Assembly (NCBI GenBank): GCA_025360665.1
Contig: JANYBU010000058.1
Span: forward strand, 1-12,293
Direction of reading: 5' to 3'
Origin: Nitrospira sp.
GTDB lineage: Bacteria; Nitrospirota; Nitrospiria; Nitrospirales; Nitrospiraceae
DNA length: 12,293 nucleotides
Below, one piece after another: positions 1 to 5,770 of the stretch. The notes under the pieces were generated by a model, which saw nothing but the letters and a program-made list of their open reading frames with translations, was not told the DNA's origin and ran no database searches. Numbering within the stretch: position 1 is the first letter of the stretch; each line of letters opens with the position of its first letter. The translations under genes were made by a program, and so were the position numbers.

Positions 1-1
1 G

Positions 2-214
2 GCTGATTCCATGGACCTCAAGCACCGCCTGCTGTCGGACGTGCATCGGACCACTGCGAAAGGCTACGGCCTCTACTTTGAGCCGTTGAACTGCTCGAAG
101 CGTGCGACCGTCATCGTCGACAAGAACGGCAAGGTCGCCTACGCGAAGGTACAGGAAATCAAGGTGGCGCGGGAAGACAAGGACATCCTCGCGGCCCTCG
201 CGAAGCTGAGCTAA
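2..214 (+). CDS. Redoxin/peroxiredoxin-like protein, C-terminal part (5' end outside window)
   Basis: The reading frame is open from the left edge, so the ATG at 11 is probably internal; about 70 residues are visible. The stretch 'KRATVIVDKNGKVAYAKVQE' followed by a short C-terminal helix (DILAALAKL) is the end of an AhpC/TSA-type thioredoxin fold: the last beta strands, where the chain reads 'ATVIVDKNGKV', and the closing helix. Such proteins reduce peroxides or act as thiol-dependent redox proteins in the cytoplasm. The peroxidatic cysteine region lies upstream and cannot be seen. One Cys is present in 'LNCSKR'. The gene is followed directly by a hairpin terminator and then by another thioredoxin-fold gene. 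The fold is fairly sure; the exact subfamily and substrate are not. Confidence 0.7.
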   Translation, partial: ADSMDLKHRLLSDVHRTTAKGYGLYFEPLNCSKRATVIVDKNGKVAYAKVQEIKVAREDKDILAALAKLS

Positions 215-224
215 TTTCTGTCAG

Positions 225-278
225 AAAGTCCGAAAGTCGAAAGTCTCCCAATGGGGGCTTTCTGACTTTCGGATTTTT
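225..278 (+). terminator. Rho-independent terminator made of an imperfect inverted repeat
   Basis: The left arm (225-249, built from AAAGTC words) pairs with the right arm (253-278, GGGGGCTTTCTGACTTTCGG then TTTTT) across a 3-base loop. A five-T run ends the structure at 274-278. It lies 10 bases after the redoxin stop, so it most likely ends that transcript. The arms consist of repeated GAAAGTC words and resemble the other intergenic hairpins in this window. Confidence 0.7.
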
Positions 279-302
279 GAGTTATGACTTGGGACTACGA
301 AC

Positions 303-635
303 ATGGCCGGAACAGTCGAAGACGTCAGAGACGAAAACTACAAGGAGTTCACCAATGCGCCCGCGTCGATCGTCGCCTACGGCCTGGCCACCTGCGAACC
401 CTGCAAGACCTATGACCCAATCCTGGAAGAGGCCGCCGCCACGTTTCCCGATGTGAAAGTCGGCAAGGCCAAGATGCATGTCCCAGGCCGCTGCCGCGAG
501 ATTAAGAAGAGCCACTCTTTCGAGACCTACCCCACAACCCACTTCTTTTCCAATGGCAAACTGCTCCTGACCCGTGAAGGGGTGGTGGAGCCAGCTGAAC
601 TTGCCGCGCTGATTGCGGATCATTTGATAAAGTAA
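303..635 (+). CDS. Thioredoxin-family protein (CEPC active site)
   Basis: This is a 110-residue protein of thioredoxin size. The redox motif C31-E-P-C34 sits after a hydrophobic strand (SIVAYGLATCEPCK), and the cis-proline position is Y76-P77-T78, followed by the strand 'THFFSNGKLLL' and a C-terminal helix. There is no signal peptide, so it should act in the cytoplasm as a dithiol-disulfide oxidoreductase. The CEPC dipeptide differs from the classical CGPC, which usually shifts redox potential and partner choice. An additional Cys (C64) lies in the middle of the protein. The ATG at 303 is the only reasonable start, but a Shine-Dalgarno sequence is weak. It follows a redoxin gene on the same strand, separated by a terminator, so it probably has its own promoter. 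Confidence 0.88.
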   Translation: MAGTVEDVRDENYKEFTNAPASIVAYGLATCEPCKTYDPILEEAAATFPDVKVGKAKMHVPGRCREIKKSHSFETYPTTHFFSNGKLLLTREGVVEPAELAALIADHLIK

Positions 636-760
636 TTCCTTCTCGCCGACTTCGCCAGAAAGAAGGTGAGTCTCCCACTTCCTCGCTCTTAGGCTACATT
701 GACACTGCCGAGTTAAGACGCTGCTCGCGCCACCCACTCCCCCGTCCCTACTATACGTAG

Positions 761-780
761 AATATAATACGTATTATATT
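761..780. promoter_or_regulatory. Perfect 20-bp AT-rich palindrome, possible operator
   Basis: The half-site AATATAATAC is followed immediately by its exact reverse complement GTATTATATT. A perfect, loop-free palindrome of this length is more typical of a dimeric regulator's binding site than of a terminator, because it has no loop and no T-tract. No regulator gene is adjacent, so the binding protein is unknown. Confidence 0.4.
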
Positions 781-817
781 TCTCACGGGAATATTTCTAC
801 AATCTACTGAAATTTTG

Positions 818-842
818 AAAAAGCGCTATCAAGCTCTTTTTT
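818..842 (+). terminator. Weak hairpin with T-tract
   Basis: AAAAAG-c-GCT (818-827) pairs with AGC-t-CTTTTT (832-841) around the loop ATCA, giving nine pairs and one mismatch and ending in a run of T. It could end readthrough from the thioredoxin-like gene. The stem is mostly A-T, so termination would be weak. Confidence 0.35.
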
Positions 843-1106
843 GTACGGTCAACATTTTGTCGTCCGTCGACGCAAATCGGCGTTACTTGTCGCTGGATCT
901 CATGAGAGCAACCCATAACTATTCGAAATATATCGAATCTTCCGTCTGTTATTCGGCATAGCCTTTGCGATCATTTCCAGTGATCGCGGGAGGAGGCGAA
1001 TTAACAAAGAAGGTACAAAACCTGGTCGTGTTTCTTGGCCCAGAACAACAAGGGTCGTTCCTGTGGTGAGCATAGCTTTACATCACAACCAAACAAGAGG
1101 TGTGTC

Positions 1107-1874
1107 ATGAGAGGATACGCAAGGATTGCTTTCGTGAGTCTTTTGATGATGGGGTTACTCGCTACACCGAATCTGTCGTCGGCGACAGATGGATCATCGA
1201 ACCGAGATGGGAATGGGCGGCACAGTTTGTTGAATGCGGGGCTACGGTCAAACATCGAACATCTTCGCGACAAGATTGCGGAGCACCGTGAGGATCACCA
1301 TAACCAGGGAGGGATACCTGGTTCCCTTCAGGCTTTGCAGACAGAGGTCACCAGTTTGAAGACCGACTTGGCCACCGCAAATGCCCAACTCTCAAGTCTC
1401 ACTGTTCGTCTCAAAGCCCTCGAAACTGCACCCGCCTCCACCCCCTCCACCAGTCCTGCACTTGCAGAGCTGGCCAAATACGTAAAAGTTGATCCAAATC
1501 CAATAAACGGACTAAAGGGACCTCACGTGATATTCCATGACGCGAACGTCCACGTCCAGAGCGGGTCGGGCATTACCGCTGAGGTTGATCCCTTCACTGG
1601 TGTCATACGAGCAGGCGGGCTAACGGGCCTGGGCAACTTGATCGTGGGATACAACGAACCGGGTGGGTCACGCGTCGGATCACACAACCTCGTAGTGGGA
1701 CCATCCCATACATATACCTCGGCAGGAGGAGTTGTCTTCGGGACAAGTAACTTGATTTCAGGCCCGACCTCGACAATCCTCGGAGGGGACCACAACACCT
1801 CTGCAGGCCCAGCGACAAGTATTCTCGGGGGCTTCGGGGTTGTGGTGAGCGACGTAGAAGCAACATACCCGTAA
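1107..1874 (+). CDS. Exported protein with coiled coil and YadA-head-like repeats
   Basis: I chose the ATG at 1107 because AAGAGG lies 8 bases upstream and because the protein then begins with a clear signal peptide: charged MRGYAR, a hydrophobic core, and likely cleavage after SSA26. The frame itself is open 24 codons further upstream. The mature protein (255 residues including the signal) has a charged segment rich in H, D and E (about 51-66), a heptad-rich coiled coil (about 74-106), a Thr/Ser/Pro linker, and a C-terminal half of Gly-rich strands. There, motifs such as 'GNLIVGYNE', 'SHNLVVG', 'GGVVFGTSNLISGP', 'STILGGDHNTSAGP' and 'TSILGG' recur about every 14-17 residues. This spacing resembles the beta-roll head of YadA-like trimeric adhesins. 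No C-terminal membrane anchor is present, so it is more likely secreted or held at the surface by something else. Function is not known. Confidence 0.75.
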   Translation: MRGYARIAFVSLLMMGLLATPNLSSATDGSSNRDGNGRHSLLNAGLRSNIEHLRDKIAEHREDHHNQGGIPGSLQALQTEVTSLKTDLATANAQLSSLTVRLKALETAPASTPSTSPALAELAKYVKVDPNPINGLKGPHVIFHDANVHVQSGSGITAEVDPFTGVIRAGGLTGLGNLIVGYNEPGGSRVGSHNLVVGPSHTYTSAGGVVFGTSNLISGPTSTILGGDHNTSAGPATSILGGFGVVVSDVEATYP

Positions 1875-1885
1875 CGGCTGCATAG

Positions 1886-1917
1886 CCTGCTCGGCCCTAC
1901 TGGGCCGAGCAGGTTTC
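1886..1917 (+). terminator. Strong Rho-independent terminator
   Basis: A perfect 12-bp stem, CCTGCTCGGCCC (1886-1897) with GGGCCGAGCAGG (1902-1913), has the four-base loop TACT and is followed by TTTCTTA. It starts 11 bases after the stop of the exported protein gene and is its likely terminator. Confidence 0.88.
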
Positions 1918-1935
1918 TTACTTATGAATCTATGG

Positions 1936-2156
1936 TCAGACCGCCCCGTTTTTCACAAAAGATTTGTCCACCAAGGCTAGAATGTCATTCGGGACATTCC
2001 GCATTGAATGCTCGGTGAGCAAGTTCAGACGGTCGTAGGGCCTTACCCACAAACCGGACACGCCTCGTCGATTCCATCCAACTCGAACAAGGCATGATGA
2101 ATCTTATGCTGAATACCCGCGACGCCCGGGAACTGCTGCCGATGAACGTTTGAAGT
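1936..2156 (-). pseudogene. Frameshifted C-terminal gene remnant
   Basis: No intact ORF lies here, but two adjacent minus-strand frames read as one protein end. From 2156 to 2043 one frame gives '...KIHHALFELDGIDEACPVCG' and then a TAA stop. Skipping one base there continues in the frame ending at 1936: 'VRPYDRLNLLTEHSMRNVPND' and on to '...VDKSFVKNGAV' and a TGA stop. Adding one G to the GGG run at 2046-2048 would restore Cys-Gly-Val-Arg-Pro without interruption. The CPVCG motif suggests a zinc-binding knuckle half. The frame is closed upstream by a TAG at 2157-2159, so even the repaired segment has no start. I do not recognise the family. The piece is either a decayed gene or one damaged by an internal deletion; a sequencing error could explain the frameshift but not the missing start. 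Confidence 0.6.
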
Positions 2157-2202
2157 CTAGAAATAGTTCTTCAGACTGTCGCGCCGTGACAAACTCGTCC
2201 AT
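2104..2202 (-). pseudogene. N-terminal remnant of an AlbA_2/Schlafen-like protein
   Basis: A 32-codon minus-strand frame begins with ATG at 2202 and reads 'MDEFVTARQSEELFLDFKRS', then runs into an unrelated-looking tail and stops at 2104. The phrase 'EELFLDFKRS' resembles the first strand of AlbA_2 (Schlafen-like) putative DNA-binding domains in bacteria, whose proteins are normally several hundred residues long. Everything after that first strand is missing, and the next coding-like sequence downstream, in another frame, is a different protein end (1936-2156). The simplest reading is a large internal deletion in one or two genes. Just upstream, a frame closing with 'SEEIFEKIIEE' and TGA at 2212-2214 lies 9 bases before this ATG and may be the tail of a further lost partner gene. 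Confidence 0.5.
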
Positions 2203-2364
2203 AGCGGACTCTCATTCTTCGATTATCTTTTCAAATATTTCTTCTGACCGTCCCAGGATCCACCTGATCTAGACTGCCTCAATCAGAAGCAAAATTGTTT
2301 GATGTCTAATTAAATGCCACCACGGCGTAGAAGAATAGGTCACGCACTCCCAATAGAGCAGCTA

Positions 2365-2529
2365 GCCTGTGGCCGCAAGCGGACTTTGCCGGAGGAGCGG
2401 GGACCCGCCGAGGCTTGGCCGGGAAGGAAAGCGGGAACTGATTGAGTCTGCGAAGGAATTCCAGAAAGCTTCCGTCGGGCCGAGCCCGTGAGGGTCGCTC
2501 CTGAGGCACGGGAGCGAGGGACCACAGGC
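2365..2529 (+). ncRNA. Candidate structured RNA (rod-like fold), family unknown
   Basis: This GC-rich stretch has no convincing protein but shows nested complementarity. GCCTGTGG (2365-2372) pairs with CCACAGGC (2522-2529) and closes the whole element. Inside, GGAGC (2394-2398) pairs with GCTCC (2497-2501), GACCC (2402-2406) with GGGTC (2492-2496), GCTTGGCC (2413-2420) with GGCCGAGC (2478-2485), and GGAAG (2422-2426) with CTTCC (2469-2473). One pair in the third helix is a U-G wobble on the plus strand and would be an A-C mismatch on the minus strand, which favours plus-strand transcription. The 3' side between 2497 and 2515 can also form its own small hairpin (GCTCC/GGAGC). A rod with a closing stem, internal openings and an apical loop is the general plan of 6S RNA, but no diagnostic sequence identifies it. 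No clear promoter or terminator was found. Confidence 0.33.
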
Positions 2530-2550
2530 CACCGGCTCAGAGACAGGATG

Positions 2551-3027
2551 CTATTTCATCGGTCGCGCCTTGGAACAGTGTTCATGCTGAATGAGCCAGG
2601 TTGATCCTTCCTTGCGCAGGAGTGTGGTGCATTGCCCAGAGTCCTGCGCTTCGAGTTCGCCTTTCCTGATCGCCTGAAACACGTAGTCGTAGGTAGCCCA
2701 AGCCGTTGGGCCTGGGATCCGTACATGCAGGTTCGACACGGCGCTGATAAAGCGCAGGGTGCTTCCCTTGTCGAGTTCAGACTCATAGTCCAACAACCAC
2801 TTCTCGATTGAGTCCCGCGTCTCCGTCTCCCCATCCTGAATACCGATATAGTCCTTGCTGTACAGCTTCAACACGGCTTGCCTGTCTCTGGTTTCTGAAA
2901 AAGTCGCAGCTGCCATGGCGGCTTCCTTGACGGTCCTCTCGATCGCCTCCCCTTCCTCGGCAGACCAAGCCACCGCCGGCCACGAGAGGCACACCATCAA
3001 CAGCGCACAGATAAAACGTATGTACAT
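2551..3027 (-). CDS. Exported NTF2-like (SnoaL/DUF4440-type) protein
   Basis: The start at 3027 gives a 158-residue protein with a clean signal peptide (MYIRFICALLMVCLSWPAVA, likely cut near WSA|EE). The frame is open upstream to 3108, but those codons would overlap the preceding gene and bury the signal sequence. The mature part reads 'ATFSETRDRQAVLKLYSKDY', then 'GIQDGETETRDSIEKWL', then strands ending in 'GSTWLIQHEHCS'. This is the alpha+beta cone of nuclear-transport-factor-2-like proteins, in which a two-sided pocket is formed by a curved sheet. Most members of this exported group have no assigned function. It lies 31 bases downstream of the pterin-enzyme gene on the same strand and may be co-transcribed, although a ribosome-binding site is not obvious. 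Confidence 0.72.
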   Translation of the reverse strand: MYIRFICALLMVCLSWPAVAWSAEEGEAIERTVKEAAMAAATFSETRDRQAVLKLYSKDYIGIQDGETETRDSIEKWLLDYESELDKGSTLRFISAVSNLHVRIPGPTAWATYDYVFQAIRKGELEAQDSGQCTTLLRKEGSTWLIQHEHCSKARPMK

Positions 3028-3058
3028 AAAACGCCCGGACCGAACGTACGCAGACGCG

Positions 3059-3811
3059 TCAGCCTGCGTATTCAAAAGACAGGTTTCGAGACTGAACGAG
3101 ACGAACATTCGTCAGTCTTCCCGATAAGAGAGACGAGACCAGTTGTTTCCAGATATGTTCGACCAGCTGCTCGCCGGTCACGGTCTGAGTCCCGAGGGCC
3201 TGACGAAGGTCGTGACGATCGAACACCTGCACCACCTTTTCCTGGACCAAACGGTTGAGGGCACCGATATCCGTCACCATACCGGTCACGGGATCAATGG
3301 TGCCATGGACCGTCACGAAGCAGTCCCACTCGGGGCCCTGGCTTCCATCCTGCACCGCCGTGAAGGAGTAGCGTCGCGTGACGCTGGCGACGTCGAGCCC
3401 GGACGCCGCCGTCACCTCGGCATACAGGTCTTCGTCTTCGTACAATCGAATCGCGTGGAGCGTACCAATGTCCTTCTGCCTGTCCAGCTTGGTCCAGAGG
3501 ACACGTGCCAGGTTTTCCGACGTGGGAATCCGGCCCTCGAAGTAGGGCATATCCAAGTTCAAATTCCTATGGTCGAATTCCTCGAGCACATTGAGCAAGA
3601 TGCGCTTCAAATCGAAGAGATTCACGACCATGCCGGTCTTCGGATCCACCTCGCCTAAGACCGTCACCTCGACCATGTAGTTATGTCCGTGCGCCGGCGG
3701 GTTGTAGCAGGGGCCGAATACTGCGCGGTTCTTGGCCTCATCCCATTCAGCCTTGATATAGCGATGCGCCGCGGCAAACTCGATACGTTTCGTGAGTACC
3801 ACAGAGGCCAT
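3059..3811 (-). CDS. Tandem 6-pyruvoyl-tetrahydropterin-synthase-like protein (active plus degenerate domain)
   Basis: The 250 residues hold two copies of the PTPS/QueD (T-fold) domain. The first (1-133) has all catalytic parts: zinc ligands H16 (FAAAH), H41 and H43 (HGHNY), the catalytic Cys C35 with Cys-x5-HGH spacing as in animal PTPS rather than Cys-x3-HGH as in E. coli QueD, D80-H81 (EFDHRNLNLD) and the pterin-anchoring Glu in 'RLYEDEDL'. The second (about 142-250) keeps the scaffold (GTIDPVTGMVTDIGALN, FDRHDLRQ) but lacks the HGH motif and the N-terminal zinc His, so it should not bind zinc. Family members turn dihydroneopterin triphosphate into 6-pyruvoyl- or 6-carboxy-tetrahydropterin. 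The product here cannot be settled from sequence. The gene starts 1 base after the DUF3501 stop, implying translational coupling. The length is twice the usual 120-140 residues. Confidence 0.87.
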   Translation of the reverse strand: MASVVLTKRIEFAAAHRYIKAEWDEAKNRAVFGPCYNPPAHGHNYMVEVTVLGEVDPKTGMVVNLFDLKRILLNVLEEFDHRNLNLDMPYFEGRIPTSENLARVLWTKLDRQKDIGTLHAIRLYEDEDLYAEVTAASGLDVASVTRRYSFTAVQDGSQGPEWDCFVTVHGTIDPVTGMVTDIGALNRLVQEKVVQVFDRHDLRQALGTQTVTGEQLVEHIWKQLVSSLLSGRLTNVRLVQSRNLSFEYAG

Positions 3812-3812
3812 G

Positions 3813-4394
3813 CTACCTCAGATCCTTGAGCCACTCTTCGCGCATACTCCCCGGAACAGGCGCTTCGGCGTGGTATGCGTGATGGTGCACCGTTAGTACG
3901 ACCGGCACATGCAAGTCGGCGACCGCGGCTGTCATCGACGCGGTCGGCCGGAAACGGACGAAATGCACCGCGCTGATTTTGGTTTCATGACTGTGGCCGC
4001 CTTCGAACAGCCCGAAGACTTGCTCAGTCCCGGCGCGAATAGCAACTTTTTCGCCGTGATCGAGCCCCATGAACACGTCGAGCCATTCTTTCATCCTGTC
4101 CTGCTCCGTAATCTCAATCAGCAACGTGGCGCTCAACTCACCGGACCCCGGCATGAGGGCATTATAAACATCCAATTCTTCTTGGACTTTATGGGGCTCG
4201 AGGATGTGCTCGACCCGGACCATTTCCTGGGTCTGAAACCGCAACGTCTCACGATTTTCGAAGACAAGCGTGACGAGCGGCCCAACGGAAATCCGGCGCC
4301 GCTGCTTGAGTGTGATGATCTGCGAGCGGAACGGCTCCCGCTGCTGTTCATACTCTGCTGCGGGCAATAGGTCTTGGAGAGTCAAGAGGTTCAT
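3813..4394 (-). CDS. DUF3501 family protein
   Basis: The 193-residue protein starts at the ATG at 4394, which overlaps the upstream Fe-S gene by four bases (ATGA); the longer open frame upstream only runs inside that gene. The core 'ITLKQRRRISVGPLVTLVFE', followed by a QTQEMVRVE segment, is the hallmark of DUF3501, a family of unknown function that is repeatedly found next to rubrerythrin and a GlpC-like Fe-S protein in bacteria. A His-rich strand near the C-terminus (VVLTVHHHAYHAE) could bind metal. No membrane segment or signal peptide is present. The tight packing between the Fe-S gene and the pterin-enzyme gene says that these proteins are made together, possibly as a complex. Confidence 0.85.
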   Translation of the reverse strand: MNLLTLQDLLPAAEYEQQREPFRSQIITLKQRRRISVGPLVTLVFENRETLRFQTQEMVRVEHILEPHKVQEELDVYNALMPGSGELSATLLIEITEQDRMKEWLDVFMGLDHGEKVAIRAGTEQVFGLFEGGHSHETKISAVHFVRFRPTASMTAAVADLHVPVVLTVHHHAYHAEAPVPGSMREEWLKDLR

Positions 4395-5674
4395 GACCGT
4401 AATCCATAGGCATCGCGCACGATTTGAATCGGATGCTTCGTCGATCTGCCGCCGGCATGGGCCATGGCGCCGGCTTGATCCATCTGCAATCCCGCCAGTG
4501 GGCAATCGGAGGCCACAAGATCTGCCGGAATCTGTTCAATTACTCGAACGGCCTTCTGCGCGATCAGCATCGAGAGGGAGAAGAACTCCGTCTTGGCGGA
4601 CCATGAGCCATCGTGACCGGAACACTTCTCAATTACCTCGACCTGCGCACCGGCGCACTCCATGAGTTCCTTGGATTTAAATCCCATGTTCTGATCCCGC
4701 AGATGGCACGGAACCTGGTAGGCCACTCGCCCGGGCTTCTGCTGAAAGTCGGTGGCCAGGGCACCCTCCCGCTTCAACTTCATGAGATATTCACAGACAT
4801 CGAACGTCCGTTCCGCCACGCGCCGCACCTTATCACCACCGACAATCTCGGGGTATTCCCGCTTCCACATTAAGCTGCAACTGGGCACCGGCACGACAAT
4901 CTCGTAGCCTTTCTCCACCCAGGGCAGAAACGACTCGACATTCGTCGAGGCGGCTTTCTGAATCGCCGCCGTATCGCCGATATCGAACGAGGGCATACCG
5001 CAACAGCGTTGTTCGGGGATCACGACATGCACATTGTTCTTTTCGAGGACTTGAATCGTCGCTTTGCCGATATCGGTTGCTTGATAGTTGATCAGGCAGC
5101 TCCCAAAGAGCGCGACCTTCCGCGACGCAGAGGCGGGAATCTGTGCCGCCCCTCGACGCTCCCACCAATGGGTAAACGTCTCCGGAGAAAAGTGCAGGAC
5201 CTGTCGATCGCGATGCACGCCGACCCACGATTCCATCAGCCCACGAAGAAAACGGACGCCTAACAGCCAATTAGCAACCGGCGCCGCCAGACTCCCGAGG
5301 GCGCCGATCACATCCGTCTTGATCAACAACCAATCACGCCAGCCCACCCCACGTGTCGCGGCCAGATGCTTCTTCCACGCAATCATCAAGCGAGGGAAGT
5401 CGAGAGCATATTGATGCGGCGGCGTATAGGGACAGTGGTTGTAGCAAAGTTTACAGTAATAGCACTCATCGACGACCCGATGGTGGTCGGTGGGTGTGAG
5501 CTTGGCGACGTCTCCTTCATAACGGTCGATGCCGTCGAGCAGCGTGTTGAACGACGGACAAAGATTGAAGCAGCGCCGGCAGCCATCGCAGACTTCATAG
5601 ATGCGCTGCGTGTCTTTCTGGAGCTGCGCTGGATCGATGGGATTGATCAGGCTCAGACCATTCACAGTGCCCAT
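4391..5674 (-). CDS. Heterodisulfide-reductase/GlpC-like iron-sulfur protein
   Basis: The ATG at 5674, preceded by CAGGAG, gives 427 residues; the open frame reaches 5743 but crosses a 13-bp hairpin. The N-terminus carries two ferredoxin-type clusters: C29-D-G-C32-R-R-C35-F-N-L-C39-P and C71-Y-Y-C74-K-L-C77-Y-N-H-C81-P, each expected to hold a [4Fe-4S] centre. A helical segment follows (about 100-155). Then come two CCG (cysteine-rich) domains: the first has 'FGSCLINY' and 'RCCGMPSFDIGD', the second 'VPCHLRDQ' and 'KCSGHDGSW', where the second Cys of CCG is replaced by Ser. CCG domains hold a non-cubane Fe-S cluster in HdrB and serve electron transfer in GlpC and LutA. The variant site suggests that only one is a full cluster site. 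It is likely an electron carrier between rubrerythrin or a quinone pool and an unknown partner. Confidence 0.88.
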   Translation of the reverse strand: MGTVNGLSLINPIDPAQLQKDTQRIYEVCDGCRRCFNLCPSFNTLLDGIDRYEGDVAKLTPTDHHRVVDECYYCKLCYNHCPYTPPHQYALDFPRLMIAWKKHLAATRGVGWRDWLLIKTDVIGALGSLAAPVANWLLGVRFLRGLMESWVGVHRDRQVLHFSPETFTHWWERRGAAQIPASASRKVALFGSCLINYQATDIGKATIQVLEKNNVHVVIPEQRCCGMPSFDIGDTAAIQKAASTNVESFLPWVEKGYEIVVPVPSCSLMWKREYPEIVGGDKVRRVAERTFDVCEYLMKLKREGALATDFQQKPGRVAYQVPCHLRDQNMGFKSKELMECAGAQVEVIEKCSGHDGSWSAKTEFFSLSMLIAQKAVRVIEQIPADLVASDCPLAGLQMDQAGAMAHAGGRSTKHPIQIVRDAYGLRS

Positions 5675-5717
5675 TGTCTCCTGTGAGGTCCTGTGAATAC
5701 AAGATCGGAACGCACAA

Positions 5718-5746
5718 AGGGTGAGCTGGGCACCCCAGCTCACCCT
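5718..5746 (-). terminator. 13-bp hairpin between rubrerythrin and Fe-S protein genes
   Basis: AGGGTGAGCTGGG (5718-5730) and CCCAGCTCACCCT (5734-5746) form a perfect 13-bp stem with a 3-base loop. On the minus strand only TTTGTG follows, so the T-tract is poor. It lies 25 bases after the rubrerythrin stop and 44 bases before the next start. It may terminate part of the transcripts or protect the rubrerythrin mRNA 3' end, giving more rubrerythrin than the downstream products. Confidence 0.5.
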
Positions 5747-5770
5747 CGTGATATCAGACAGAGAACAGAA

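Larger units (their letters stand above)
636..1106. other. AT-rich intergenic region with palindromes, no gene
   Basis: No convincing coding sequence lies in these about 470 bases. Composition becomes markedly AT-rich from about 750 to 960. Visible structures are a perfect 20-bp palindrome at 761-780, a hairpin followed by T residues at 818-842, a 6-bp inverted repeat ATTCGA/TCGAAT at 921-938, and a 7-bp inverted repeat GCGATCA/TGATCGC at 967-987. The region probably holds the promoter and control sites of the exported protein that begins at 1107. Confidence 0.6.

Noticed and set aside
221..280. Possible CRISPR repeats, because of recurring GAAAGTC words here and similar words elsewhere
   Set aside because: The words are contiguous inside single hairpins, without regular spacers or repeats of 25-40 bases; no cas gene is present.
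640..1106. Possible riboswitch in the long leader of the exported protein gene
   Set aside because: I compared it by eye with the c-di-GMP (GEMM) consensus and found no matching conserved core; only simple inverted repeats are present.
1035..1106. Upstream start (1035) for the exported protein
   Set aside because: It would place 24 polar residues before a good signal peptide and lacks the ribosome-binding site found before 1107.
2306..2525. Two overlapping minus-strand frames of 61 and 67 codons
   Set aside because: Both are Arg/Pro/Ser-rich with no start signal, and the region shows nested base-pairing that better suits a structured RNA.
3143..3658. 171-codon open frame on the plus strand
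   Set aside because: It lies wholly antisense to the clearly identified PTPS-like gene and has no family features.
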